64,000 bases of DNA, taken from contig NZ_SZVI01000013.1 in assembly GCF_013416775.1 (NCBI RefSeq), positions 434,001 through 498,000 of the forward strand, given 5' to 3'. The DNA comes from Rhodoferax sp. BLA1. GTDB taxonomy: Bacteria > Pseudomonadota > Gammaproteobacteria > Burkholderiales > Burkholderiaceae_C. The first letter of the stretch is position 1; each line of letters starts with the position of its first letter. This document shows, piece after piece, positions 27,601-35,933 of this stretch. Under the pieces are notes generated by a model, which ran no database searches, had not been told where the DNA came from, and saw only the letters and a program-made list of their open reading frames with translations. The translations under genes and the position numbers were made by a program.

Positions 27601-27643
27601 ATGGGTGCTGTCGAAAACGCCCGGTCTGTTTCGTCGTACCCAT
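27601..27643. other. Imperfect inverted repeat
   Basis: ATGGGT (27601-27606) pairs with ACCCAT (27638-27643), and CGAAA pairs with TTTCG inside. The hairpin lies in the 143-base gap between the DGPF and SRPBCC genes. There is no T-run, so its role as a terminator is doubtful. Confidence 0.4.
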
Positions 27644-27718
27644 AGAAGCCACTGAACCGGCTTCACGCAAGGCACGGCAAGCCCGCCACCGCCCGCGTCA
27701 ACCACTTTGGAGTGCCCC

Positions 27719-28162
27719 ATGACCACCCTGCATTTCGACATCCTCATCCACGCCCCGCCCAAGCAGGTGTGGGCCACCATGCTGCAGTCGCCCACCTACG
27801 AGCGCTGGACCGCCGCCTTCTGCGAAGGCTCACGTTTTGAAGGTTCGTGGGACGAAGGCCAGACAATGCGTTTTCTAGGCCCGCAAGGCGCGGGCATGGT
27901 GGCCGAAATCGCGGCGAACCGGCCGGGGGAGTTCGTCTCGATCCGGCACCTGGGCATGATTAAAGAGGGTGTGGAAGACACCACCAGCGACGCGGCGGGC
28001 GCCTGGGCACCGTGTTTTGAAAACTACAGCTTCACCGCCGAGGCGGGCGGCACCCGCTTGCGTGTTGACTGCGACGACTGCGGCGCTGGCGAGGACTGGA
28101 TGGCGCAGACCTGGCCCAAGGCGCTGCAGTCCCTCAAGACCATCTGTGAAACCCCCACCTGA
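27719..28162 (+). CDS. SRPBCC domain protein
   Basis: 147 aa START/AHSA1-like fold: FDILIHAPPKQVWATML at the N-terminus, then SRFEGSWDEGQTMRFL, a C-terminal helix with QTWPKALQSLKTI. It would bind a hydrophobic ligand. A GGAG ribosome-binding site is present. It is the second gene of the DGPF/VOC/sigma cluster. Confidence 0.88.
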   Translation: MTTLHFDILIHAPPKQVWATMLQSPTYERWTAAFCEGSRFEGSWDEGQTMRFLGPQGAGMVAEIAANRPGEFVSIRHLGMIKEGVEDTTSDAAGAWAPCFENYSFTAEAGGTRLRVDCDDCGAGEDWMAQTWPKALQSLKTICETPT

Positions 28163-28173
28163 AGGAGAAGCCC

Positions 28174-28614
28174 ATGAGTACCGTCACCGTTCCCATGTGT
28201 TCCGTTGTGCATTTTGAAATGCCGTACAAGGACCGCGAACGCGCCGCGCAGTTTTACGCCGCCGCCTTCGGCTGGACCCACCAGTTTCTGGGCCCCGAGA
28301 TGGGCGACTACTTGCTGGTCAACACCGCACCTGCAGGTGCGCGACCACCGATGCCACCCGAGGCGGCGCTAGGCTCCATCAACGGTGGCCTCTTCCCCTT
28401 CCAGGCTGACGGGCCGGTGCAACACCCCTCAGTGGTGATCGCGGTGGAGAACATCCGCGCCGCCATGCAACGGGTGACAACAGCAGGTGGCGCGGTGCTC
28501 GGTGAACCCATGACCATTCCTGGCGTGGGCGAGTACGTGGTGTTTTGCGACACCGAGGGCAACCACAACAGCATGCTGCAGCCCAATATGGCCACACCCG
28601 ACTGCCCCGCCTGA
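28174..28614 (+). CDS. VOC (glyoxalase-like) protein 1
   Basis: 146 aa. Vicinal-oxygen-chelate fold with VVHFEMPYKDRERAAQFYAAAFGW and the second half IPGVGEYVVFCDTEGN, which resembles the antibiotic-resistance/dioxygenase-like VOC subgroup. GGAG precedes the ATG; it lies 11 bases after the SRPBCC gene, clearly the same transcript. Confidence 0.9.
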   Translation: MSTVTVPMCSVVHFEMPYKDRERAAQFYAAAFGWTHQFLGPEMGDYLLVNTAPAGARPPMPPEAALGSINGGLFPFQADGPVQHPSVVIAVENIRAAMQRVTTAGGAVLGEPMTIPGVGEYVVFCDTEGNHNSMLQPNMATPDCPA

Positions 28615-28632
28615 ACTGCCAAGGAAAACACC

Positions 28633-29055
28633 ATGCGATTCATGATCATCGTCAAATCTTGCCCCGAGTTCGAGGCCGAGCTCACCCCAGAAGCGCCTGA
28701 AGAACTCATGGCCGAGATGGCGGCCTACCACGACGAGCTGGCGCGCGCGGGTGTGTTACTCGACGGCAGTGGCCTGCACCCCAGCCGCACCGGCTGGCGC
28801 ATTCACTACGACGCCTCTGGCCAGCGGGTGGTGGACGGCCCATTTGCCGAGGCCAAGGAGCTGATCGCGGGCTACACACTGATCCAGGTGCGCTCGCGCG
28901 ACGAAGCCTTGGAATGGAGCCGCCGTTTCCCCAACCCCGCCGGGCGCGGCAAAGAGGCGGTGATCGAGCTGCGCAAGCTCATTGAACTCGACGAGTTTCC
29001 GCCGAGCGACGCGCTGGACAAGTTCAAACAGTTGGAAGCCCGTCAGACAACCTGA
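28633..29055 (+). CDS. YCII/DGPF-domain protein 2
   Basis: 140 aa paralogue of the first DGPF gene with DGPFAEAKELIAGYTLIQV. It lies 18 bases after the VOC gene. DGPF proteins are the hallmark genetic partners of ECF42 sigma factors. Confidence 0.92.
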   Translation: MRFMIIVKSCPEFEAELTPEAPEELMAEMAAYHDELARAGVLLDGSGLHPSRTGWRIHYDASGQRVVDGPFAEAKELIAGYTLIQVRSRDEALEWSRRFPNPAGRGKEAVIELRKLIELDEFPPSDALDKFKQLEARQTT

Positions 29056-29088
29056 GCCCCGACTCACCCACCACCAGGAGAACCCAAG

Positions 29089-29499
29089 GTGTTCAAACAA
29101 ATCTTCGTCAATCTGCCCATCCAGGACATGGCCCGCTCCAAAGCCTTCTTCCAGGCGCTGGGCCTGAGCTTCAACCCGCGTTTCACCAACGAACAAGGCG
29201 CCTGCCTGGAGGTAGGTGAGAACTTCTACGCCATGCTGCTGGTGGAGCCCTTCTTCCAGGGCTTCACCAAGAAGCCAATTTGCGACGCACATCAGGCCAC
29301 CGAGGTGCTGCTGGCACTGTCGGTGGACAGCCGCGCCGAGGTCGACGAAGTGGTCGCCAAAGCCGTGGCCGCCGGTGCCACCACACCCAATGCGCGACAG
29401 GACCATGGCTTCATGGTCCAGCACGGTTTTTCCGACCTGGACGGTCACCAGTGGGAGGTGTTCTGGATGGACGAAGCAGCAGCGCCCGCGCAGATGTAG
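29089..29499 (+). CDS. VOC (glyoxalase-like) protein 2
   Basis: 136 aa, starting at GTG with an AGGAG ribosome-binding site. FVNLPIQDMARSKAFFQALGL and FSDLDGHQWEVFWMD show the two VOC half-folds. It is followed after nine bases by the sigma factor gene. Confidence 0.9.
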   Translation: MFKQIFVNLPIQDMARSKAFFQALGLSFNPRFTNEQGACLEVGENFYAMLLVEPFFQGFTKKPICDAHQATEVLLALSVDSRAEVDEVVAKAVAAGATTPNARQDHGFMVQHGFSDLDGHQWEVFWMDEAAAPAQM

Positions 29500-29508
29500 A
29501 AACGGCGC

Positions 29509-30780
29509 GTGTCTTCCGCCGTCCACCACACCCTTGCCGCCGTCTGGCGCATCGAGTCAGCGCACATCGTTGCGGCGGTGGCGCGTCGTGTGCGCGACAT
29601 TGGCATGGCCGAGGAACTGGCGCAAGACGCCCTGGTGGCCGCGCTGGAACACTGGCCCAAAAACGGCCTGCCCGATAAGCCCGCTGCCTGGCTCATGACC
29701 ACCGCCATCAACCGCGCGCTGGACTGGCTGCGCCACCGCCTGATGGTGGAGGCAAGGCACAACGACATCGCCAACGACCTGCAGGCGCGGCAAGCCCACG
29801 TGGTGCCCGACTTTGTGGACACGCTTGACGCAGTGCGGCAGGACGAGATTGGTGACGACCTGTTGCGTCTGATCTTCACCGCCTGTCACCCGGTGCTGCC
29901 ACGCGACGCGCGGGTGGCGCTCACACTCAAGCTGCTGGGCGGCCTGAGCACCCATGAAATCGCCCGCGCCTTCCTGGTGCCCGAAGCCACCATCGCGCAG
30001 CGCATCGTGCGCGCCAAACGCACACTGGCCGATGCACAGGTGCCGTTTGAGGTGCCGCGTGGCGCGCAGCTGGCCGAGCGCCTGGCCTCGGTGCTCGAAG
30101 TGGTCTACCTGATCTTCAACGAGGGTTACACCGCCACCAGCGGTGACGACTGGATGCGCCCGGAACTGTGCGCTGAGGCCCTGCGCCTGGGCCGCATGCT
30201 GGCCGAACTGGCCCCCGATCAGGCCGAGGTGCATGGCCTGGTGGCGCTGATGGAAATACAGGCCTCACGCACAGCGGCCCGCACTGACGCCCAGGGCAAG
30301 CCGGTGTTGCTTAACCACCAGAACCGCGCCCGCTGGGACCATCTGCTGATCCGCCGTGGCCTGGCCGCGCTGGAGCGCGCCGAGCACCTGGGCCAGGCGC
30401 CGGGCAGCTACACCTTGCAGGCCAGTATCGCCGCCTGCCATGCCCGTGCCCCCACCGCCGAAGAGACCGACTGGGCGCGTATAGCGGCGCTCTACGCCCA
30501 ACTCATGCAGGTAGCGCCCTCACCGGTTGTAGAACTCAACCGCGCGGTGGCGGTGGCCATGCACCAAGGTCCGGTCGCAGGCCTGGCTTTGGTCGACAGC
30601 CTGTTGCAAGACAGCAGCCTGCGGTCTTACCACCTGCTGCACGCCGTACACGCCGACCTGCTGCAAAAACTCGGGCGCAAGGATGAGGCCCAAGTAGCGC
30701 TGCACCACGCTGCGGCGCTGGCAAACAACGCCCAAGAACGGGCGCTGCTGATGCAGCGGGCGCAAGACCAGGCTGGCTGA
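29509..30780 (+). CDS. ECF42-type RNA polymerase sigma factor with C-terminal TPR-like domain
   Basis: 423 aa. Sigma region 2 spans about residues 10-80 (AEELAQDALVAALEHW, DKPAAWLMTTAINRALDWLR). Region 4 spans about 120-175 (LTLKLLGGLSTHEIARAFLVPEATIAQRI). A 240-residue helical extension with TPR-like repeats follows. This architecture and the linked DGPF genes define ECF42. No anti-sigma factor is nearby; the C-terminal extension is thought to replace it. The start is GTG at 29509. Confidence 0.92.
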   Translation: MSSAVHHTLAAVWRIESAHIVAAVARRVRDIGMAEELAQDALVAALEHWPKNGLPDKPAAWLMTTAINRALDWLRHRLMVEARHNDIANDLQARQAHVVPDFVDTLDAVRQDEIGDDLLRLIFTACHPVLPRDARVALTLKLLGGLSTHEIARAFLVPEATIAQRIVRAKRTLADAQVPFEVPRGAQLAERLASVLEVVYLIFNEGYTATSGDDWMRPELCAEALRLGRMLAELAPDQAEVHGLVALMEIQASRTAARTDAQGKPVLLNHQNRARWDHLLIRRGLAALERAEHLGQAPGSYTLQASIAACHARAPTAEETDWARIAALYAQLMQVAPSPVVELNRAVAVAMHQGPVAGLALVDSLLQDSSLRSYHLLHAVHADLLQKLGRKDEAQVALHHAAALANNAQERALLMQRAQDQAG

Positions 30781-30794
30781 GCGCTGCAGTTGGT

Positions 30795-30848
30795 GCTTCC
30801 TTTTTAGAAGCTATCTACCCTTGCACAGAAAGGGCTGGAGGCAAATTC
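30795..30848 (+). repeat. Interspersed 54-bp repeat, copy 5
   Basis: GCTTCCTTTTTAGAAGCTAT, then AAAGGGCTGGAGGCAAATTC. It lies between the convergent sigma factor and cold-shock/Excalibur genes. Confidence 0.9.
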
Positions 30849-30882
30849 AGCCTCTAACAGAGTTGTGTTGCGTCTGGCCGGT

Positions 30883-31455
30883 TTAATCAGCCCACGGTGA
30901 AGTGCACCATTGCTGTTCACACGGCACTCCGTCGTGGTTGCCGTCCATCTCAACGCCTGGGCAGTTTTTCAGGAAAAGTTTGGCCTCTTTGCACGAGGTC
31001 ATTTGTGAGCAGTGTGTGCGGCCATCGCAGTTGAACCCACTGGGTGGGCTGGGGGCTGGCGCCGTCTGAGCGGCAAACGCTGGCGACAGTGCCACCGCCT
31101 TGACCTGGGCCCTGTGTCTGTCATATTGGTTGTAGCTGTACCAACCCACAAGCACCAACACAAGCAGTCCAATCGTTTTACTGGCCCATGACGTGGTCTG
31201 GGGAGCACGGCTCAGCGGTCTGACGCTGGGAGGCTCTGCACCAAGGCGCTGCACCCGCACTGCATGCTTTTTGCCTTTGCCATCGGGTTCCACTTCAAAC
31301 GTGAGTTCATCATCGACCACAGGCACCCGACCATCACGGGGGAACGCGCTGATGTGCACAAACACATCTTGCCCACTGTCACTCGCCAGGATGAAGCCGT
31401 AGCCCCGCTCAGTATTCCATTTGCGCAGCCTGCCCTGATAACGCACAGAAGCCAT
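30883..31455 (-). CDS. Cold-shock domain / TM / Excalibur protein
   Basis: 190 aa with three parts. Residues 1-70 are a cold-shock (OB-fold) domain with YGFI and VFVHISAF RNP motifs. A single membrane segment lies at about 92-108 (KTIGLLVLVLVGWYSYNQY). The C-terminus, about 140-185, is an Excalibur calcium-binding domain with four cysteines and the DGNHDGVPCE loop. The topology implies a cytoplasmic nucleic-acid-binding head and a periplasmic calcium-binding tail. Confidence 0.92.
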   Translation of the reverse strand: MASVRYQGRLRKWNTERGYGFILASDSGQDVFVHISAFPRDGRVPVVDDELTFEVEPDGKGKKHAVRVQRLGAEPPSVRPLSRAPQTTSWASKTIGLLVLVLVGWYSYNQYDRHRAQVKAVALSPAFAAQTAPAPSPPSGFNCDGRTHCSQMTSCKEAKLFLKNCPGVEMDGNHDGVPCEQQWCTSPWAD

Positions 31456-31540
31456 CGTTTTCCCTCCCGTTGCACGAGCGCCAAGGCGCTGTGTTGTTTG
31501 ATTCTTTGGAAATATTCTAGGGTGGTTTGGCAGGCAATTT

Positions 31541-31594
31541 GCTACTACTTATGTAGCATGTTGCTCTTTTTGAACATGGGCTTGGAGGCCAATT
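31541..31594 (+). repeat. Interspersed 54-bp repeat, copy 6 (diverged)
   Basis: GCTACTACTTATGTAGCATG, then CATGGGCTTGGAGGCCAATT. It lies in the 233-base gap between the cold-shock/Excalibur gene and the GNAT gene; the rest of the gap shows nothing recognisable. Confidence 0.8.
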
Positions 31595-31688
31595 CGATCA
31601 CATATTTTCTGACAAACCCGACTTGGATTGGCTCCCTGCCGAATCGCCACAAAAGCCCCCGTGTCGACGCCCCGGTTGGCATCGGCCA

Positions 31689-32168
31689 TCAGTCTCGGGG
31701 GAGCGGCAAGGTGTAGCGTTGTTTGGCCACCCCTGCGGCGCCCAGGTGGTCGTAGAAGTGGATCGCGGAATGGTTCCAGGCAGGGGTTTGCCATTGCAAC
31801 TCGACACAGGCTTGTGATTGGGCAAACAGCTGCACCGCATACATAAGCGCTTGCCCACCGCCCTGACCGCGTGCACCAGGCTGCAGGTAGAGGCAGTCCA
31901 GGTGGGCAAAGCGGTGCGCGCTCAGGGTGGCCCAATCCAGCGTGACGCTGGCATACCCCACCGCCGCCCCGCCCTGCACCAGCAGCCAGGCGTGCAACAG
32001 CCCGCTGACCAGGGCGGTCTGCAGGCGCTCGCTGTGGCCGTAGGCGCAAAACGGCAGCCGCTCAAAGTCTGCATGGGCGGCGCACAGCGGGGTCAATAGC
32101 TGGGCGTCGGCGGGCTGGGCCGGGCGCACCAACTGAAGCGGCGCTGCGCCAGCGTTTAACACGCGCAT
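31689..32168 (-). CDS. GNAT family N-acetyltransferase
   Basis: 159 aa. The acetyl-CoA binding loop is LYLQPGARGQGGGQALM; the C-terminal NHSAIHFYDHLGA helix is typical. The substrate is unknown. Its start overlaps the end of the upstream rhodanese gene by 13 bases, so the two are co-transcribed. Confidence 0.88.
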   Translation of the reverse strand: MRVLNAGAAPLQLVRPAQPADAQLLTPLCAAHADFERLPFCAYGHSERLQTALVSGLLHAWLLVQGGAAVGYASVTLDWATLSAHRFAHLDCLYLQPGARGQGGGQALMYAVQLFAQSQACVELQWQTPAWNHSAIHFYDHLGAAGVAKQRYTLPLPRD

Positions 32169-32611
32169 TCAATGGCAGGTGCATCCGCAGGCATCACACC
32201 GGGTGCGCTGCCAGTGGCCACCGGGTGGCCGTCGCGCCGCCAGAAGTCCAGCCCACCGAGCATTTCCTTGACGGTGAAACCCAGAGCCGCCAGCTTGTAG
32301 GCGCCTTTGGTCGAGCCGTTGCAGCCAATGCCGTCGCAATAGGTCACATACACCTTGCTGCGGTCCAGATCGGCGGTGTTGGCCGCGTCCATCAGACGGT
32401 GCGGGAAGTGGATGGCGCCGGGCACATGGCCCTGGGCGTAGAGTGCCTCGGAGCGGGTGTCAATCACCACCAGAGCCGACACGCCGCTGCGCAGGTCTTC
32501 GGCCACGTCCCAGGCGTCTGCGTGAAAGCTGAGTTTGTGCAGCATGTAGTCAGCGGTCTGGCTGGGGCTGGCGGGTGCATAGGCAAGAACTTGTGAAATA
32601 GCTTGGGTCAT
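32156..32611 (-). CDS. Rhodanese-like protein
   Basis: 151 aa single-domain rhodanese. The catalytic cysteine is likely Cys92 in YCDGIGCNGST. It shows the conserved DTRSEALYAQGHVPGAIHFPH and the C-terminal GFTVKEMLGGLDFWRRDGHPV. The frame extends upstream to 32695 but the ATG at 32611 gives the normal N-terminus. Divergent from the MocR gene, which probably regulates it. Confidence 0.9.
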   Translation of the reverse strand: MTQAISQVLAYAPASPSQTADYMLHKLSFHADAWDVAEDLRSGVSALVVIDTRSEALYAQGHVPGAIHFPHRLMDAANTADLDRSKVYVTYCDGIGCNGSTKGAYKLAALGFTVKEMLGGLDFWRRDGHPVATGSAPGVMPADAPAIECAC

Positions 32612-32688
32612 GGTGTGGTTCTCGGGTGGGTGACAACAAAAGCCTTGCGGCCATGCAGGCAGTGTAGAAATAGGCGGCCTTATCATTG

Positions 32689-32717
32689 ATACCAATAATG
32701 ACTACCATATAAGACCA
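32689..32717. promoter_or_regulatory. ACCA direct repeats upstream of the MocR gene
   Basis: ATACCA (32689-32694), CTACCA (32702-32707) and AGACCA (32712-32717) are direct repeats immediately before the MocR ATG at 32718, within the divergent rhodanese/MocR gap. MocR/GabR regulators commonly bind direct repeats of this kind, so an autoregulatory operator is plausible. Confidence 0.4.
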
Positions 32718-34172
32718 ATGAAAGCGACCCAACCCAGCCTGTGGCTGGGCCTGATGGAAACAGCACCACACCCTGGCATGGGCCTGCGCGAGCAACTCTG
32801 CGCGGCGCTGCGTGAGGCCATGCGCAGCGGTACCCTGCCACAGGGCAGCCGCCTGCCCGCTACACGGGTGCTGGCACAAGACCTGGCACTGTCGCGGGTC
32901 ACGGTGGAAGCCGCTTACGCGCAGCTGGAGGCTGAGGGTTATGTGTTTCGACGCACCGGCAAAGGCAGCTTTGTCGCGGTGCAGGCAGCTTCTGTGGCCC
33001 ACTCACAAACGCGCTCAAGCCGCGCCCTGCTGCCCCCGGCCCAGCTGTCCCAACGCGGCCAGGGTTTGGTGGACACCGGCGGCTGCCTGGAGCCACTGCG
33101 GCTGCAGGCCTTTGCGGCGGGCAGCCCGGACCTGCGGGCTTTTCCGCACACGTTGTGGCGCCAGCTCACCAACAAGCGCCTGCGCCAGACACCGCAGGTG
33201 CTGATGGCGTATGGCGACCCGCAGGGGCGTGAGGATCTGCGCGAGGCCATTGCCCAGTACCTGGTGGCCTCCCGCGGGGTGCGCTGCACTGCCGCCCAGG
33301 TGCTGGTGTTAACCAGTTCGCAACAGGCGTTGCAGTTGCTGGCCACCCTGTTGCTGGACCCGGGCGAGCTGGTGTGGCTGGAAAACCCGGGTTACCGTGG
33401 CGCCCGCACCGCCTTTGCCGCCAGCGGCGCGCAACTGCGGCCACTGCCGGTGGATGAACACGGCCTGGTGCCCGACTTCACCGGGCCCGCGCCCCGATTG
33501 ATCTACCTCACCCCCACGCACCAATACCCCACCGGCCACACCCTGAGCCTGCAGCGGCGCCTGGCGCTGGTGGACTACGCCCGGCGCACGGGCTGCTGGC
33601 TGGTGGAAGACGACTACGACAGCGAGTTTCTGTACGACAGTCGCCCCACCCCCAGCCTGCAGGGGCTCGACGACGGTGGACGGGTGATCTACATCGGCAC
33701 CTTCTCCAAAACCCTGTTTCCGTCCCTGCGCATCGCTTATGCCGTGCTGCCACAGGCACTGGTGCAGCCGATGGTGACCGCACGCAGTGTGTACGACGGC
33801 CATGTGGCGCAACTGGCCCAGGCCGTCACCGCAGACTTCATGGTGCAAGGGCATTTTGCGGCGCACCTGCGCCTGATGCGCCAGCTCTACCGTAGCCGGC
33901 GTGATGTGTTGCTGGAACAGATCACGCGCCATCTGCCCTGGGCACAGCCGCTCAACAGCAGTGGTGGCATGCAACTCAGCGTGACGCTGCCACCAGGCGC
34001 CGAAGCACCACTGACCCGCCAGGCCAGCAGCCACGGCATTGCCACCCCAAGCCTGAGCAGCCTGTATGCCGGTCCTGCAGCGCTGGATGGCTGGCTGCTG
34101 GGCTTTGCGGCGCTATTGCCTGCGGAGATAGAAGCTGCCGTCAGTCAGTTGGCCAAGCTGAGGGTGCTGTGA
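32718..34172 (+). CDS. MocR/GabR-family regulator (HTH-aminotransferase)
   Basis: 484 aa. A GntR-type winged HTH at about residues 20-85 (LREAMRSGTLPQGSRLPATRVLAQDLALSRVTVEAAY region) is linked to a class-I aminotransferase-like domain whose PLP lysine is Lys331 in GTFSKTLFPSLR. It senses PLP or an amino compound. Divergent from rhodanese/GNAT. Confidence 0.92.
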   Translation: MKATQPSLWLGLMETAPHPGMGLREQLCAALREAMRSGTLPQGSRLPATRVLAQDLALSRVTVEAAYAQLEAEGYVFRRTGKGSFVAVQAASVAHSQTRSSRALLPPAQLSQRGQGLVDTGGCLEPLRLQAFAAGSPDLRAFPHTLWRQLTNKRLRQTPQVLMAYGDPQGREDLREAIAQYLVASRGVRCTAAQVLVLTSSQQALQLLATLLLDPGELVWLENPGYRGARTAFAASGAQLRPLPVDEHGLVPDFTGPAPRLIYLTPTHQYPTGHTLSLQRRLALVDYARRTGCWLVEDDYDSEFLYDSRPTPSLQGLDDGGRVIYIGTFSKTLFPSLRIAYAVLPQALVQPMVTARSVYDGHVAQLAQAVTADFMVQGHFAAHLRLMRQLYRSRRDVLLEQITRHLPWAQPLNSSGGMQLSVTLPPGAEAPLTRQASSHGIATPSLSSLYAGPAALDGWLLGFAALLPAEIEAAVSQLAKLRVL

Positions 34173-34236
34173 GGGCTGGCAGACCGCCATGTGGCTTGGG
34201 CTGCCCTGGCGAGGTGTCAGCTTGGTGGAGCAAAAC

Positions 34237-34290
34237 GCTACGCTTTTTGAAGATCCTTACCCTTTTATCAACAGGGCTATAGGCCAGTTT
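34237..34290 (+). repeat. Interspersed 54-bp repeat, copy 7
   Basis: GCTACGCTTTTTGAAGATCC, a CCCTTTTATCAACAGGG stem, then CTATAGGCCAGTTT. It lies after the MocR gene, upstream of the Fic operator region. Confidence 0.88.
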
Positions 34291-34362
34291 CAAGCTCAGA
34301 TAGGCAAGATCTGTCTGTCGACCCCAAACCCACCCAGATCGTTGATTTGTCGCGTTAACCAC

Positions 34363-34389
34363 TATCGCGACACTTTATTTGTCGCGATA
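34363..34389. promoter_or_regulatory. Perfect palindrome upstream of the Fic gene
   Basis: TATCGCGACA (34363-34372), a seven-base CTTTATT spacer and TGTCGCGATA (34380-34389) form a perfect 10-bp inverted repeat. Related half-sites occur at about 34348 (TTGTCGCGTTAA) and 34410 (GTGACGCGATAC). The array, 60 bp before the start codon, looks like an operator for the HTH-bearing Fic protein. Confidence 0.8.
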
Positions 34390-34451
34390 AGGCTTGCGCG
34401 TCAATTTAAGTGACGCGATACTGCGCTACACCCGCACTTTTGGTGACGCGC

Positions 34452-35855
34452 ATGCCCAAACTCACACCCCAGCACGAAATTGATCAACTCGTCACGTTGA
34501 TCGCCCAGCAGCCAGACGGCATGAGCGTTGATGCCCTGCTGCTGGCGCTGGGCGGCAGTTTGCAACGCCGCACTTTGCAGCGACGGCTGGCTTTGCTGGT
34601 GGCGCAGAAGCGCATTCAAACGCAAGGTGAGGCACGGGCGATGCGGTATGTGGTGCCGCAACCGGTCAACCTTGGTGCGGCCAAACTGCAAGCACCCTCA
34701 CCTGGACTGCAGTTCACTGCCGAGGCTTATGCCCCCACCTCGCCAGAGGGTGAAGAGATCAAAGCCTATGTTCGTCAGCCGCGCCACTTGCGCCAGCCCG
34801 TTGGTTACAAACTGGGATTTCTGGAGCAATACCACCCCAATCAAACCGCGTATCTGCCGCAAAACCTGCGCGATCAGCTTCACGCCCTGGGCCGCTCACC
34901 CGCAGAGCAAACGCCAGCTGGCACGTTTGCCCGCGACATCCTGAACCGATTGCTGATTGACCTGTCCTGGGCCTCATCCCAATTGGAGGGCAACACCTAC
35001 AGCCGCCTGGATACCGAGCGACTGATCGAGTTTGGCGAGGCCGCCGACGGCAAGGATGCTCTGGAAACGCAGATGATCCTGAACCACAAAGAGGCCATCA
35101 ACTACCTGGTGCGCGACCCCGAACACGCGGTTCTGAACACCGGCACCCTGCTGGCCCTGCATGCCTTGTTGTCCGACGGTCTGATGGCCGACCCCAGTGC
35201 CTGCGGTCGCATCCGGCATCGTGCGGTGGAGATCGGCGGCAGCGTTTACATGCCGGTGGCCTTGCCGCAGCGCCTGGATGAGCTGTTTGGCATCGTCATT
35301 CAGATGGCGACCGAGATCGCCGACCCGTTCGAGCAGGCGTTTTTCCTGATGGTGCATTTGCCCTACCTGCAGCCCTTTGAGGATGTGAACAAACGGGTGT
35401 CGCGGTTGGCGGCAAACATCCCCTTTATTCACCACAACCTGTGCCCGCTGTCGTTCATCGACGTGCCGCAGCAAGCCTATGTGGATGCGCTGATCGGCGT
35501 CTATGAGTTGAACCGCATTGAGCTGCTGCGCGATGTGTTTGTGTGGGCTTACGAGCGCTCTTGCCAGCAATATGTGGCGGTGAAACAAACCCTGGTGCCG
35601 CCAGACATCTTTCGTCTGCGCTACCGACAGGCCTTGAGTCAAGTGGTGGCTGCGATCGTGCGTAGCGGCGCTGCAGCAACAGCAGAGGCCATACGCTCCC
35701 AGATGCCTGCCAGCGTCGCCAAGGCGGATGCCGAAGCATTTGTAGCCTTGGTGTTAGCGGAATTCCAGTCTCTGCACTCCGGCAACGCCATCCGTTTTGG
35801 CATCAGGCCACTGGAGCTTGAAGCGTGGCAAGAGCAGCACACAAAAAAAACCTGA
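34452..35855 (+). CDS. Fic-domain protein with N-terminal winged helix and atypical Fic motif
   Basis: 467 aa. An N-terminal winged HTH (about 1-65) precedes a Fic fold. The inhibitory helix motif Ser175-x3-Glu179-Gly180 is intact (SSQLEGN). The Fic loop reads QPFEDVNKRVSR (307-318) where catalytic AMPylators have HPFxxGNGRxxR. The catalytic His is therefore Gln and both Gly of the anion-binding nest are Val and Lys. AMP transfer by the usual mechanism is unlikely. The ATG at 34452 is chosen because 34410 overlaps the operator half-site. Confidence 0.88.
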   Translation: MPKLTPQHEIDQLVTLIAQQPDGMSVDALLLALGGSLQRRTLQRRLALLVAQKRIQTQGEARAMRYVVPQPVNLGAAKLQAPSPGLQFTAEAYAPTSPEGEEIKAYVRQPRHLRQPVGYKLGFLEQYHPNQTAYLPQNLRDQLHALGRSPAEQTPAGTFARDILNRLLIDLSWASSQLEGNTYSRLDTERLIEFGEAADGKDALETQMILNHKEAINYLVRDPEHAVLNTGTLLALHALLSDGLMADPSACGRIRHRAVEIGGSVYMPVALPQRLDELFGIVIQMATEIADPFEQAFFLMVHLPYLQPFEDVNKRVSRLAANIPFIHHNLCPLSFIDVPQQAYVDALIGVYELNRIELLRDVFVWAYERSCQQYVAVKQTLVPPDIFRLRYRQALSQVVAAIVRSGAAATAEAIRSQMPASVAKADAEAFVALVLAEFQSLHSGNAIRFGIRPLELEAWQEQHTKKT

Positions 35856-35901
35856 TTTGATAGCTGTCAGACCTTATTGAATAAGGGCTAGAGGCCAATT
35901 T
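35849..35901 (+). repeat. Interspersed 54-bp repeat, copy 8
   Basis: Consensus copy: TTTGATAGCTGTCAGACC, TTATTGAATAA, GGGCTAGAGGCCAATTT. It overlaps the end of the Fic gene and supplies its last codons and stop. Confidence 0.93.
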
Positions 35902-35933
35902 GTCTCACAAACCTCAGCACGAGGCAAACCGGA

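Noticed and set aside
31264..31716. 150-aa open frame on the + strand
   Set aside because: It runs antisense through the cold-shock/Excalibur gene and across a repeat; no domain and no ribosome-binding site.
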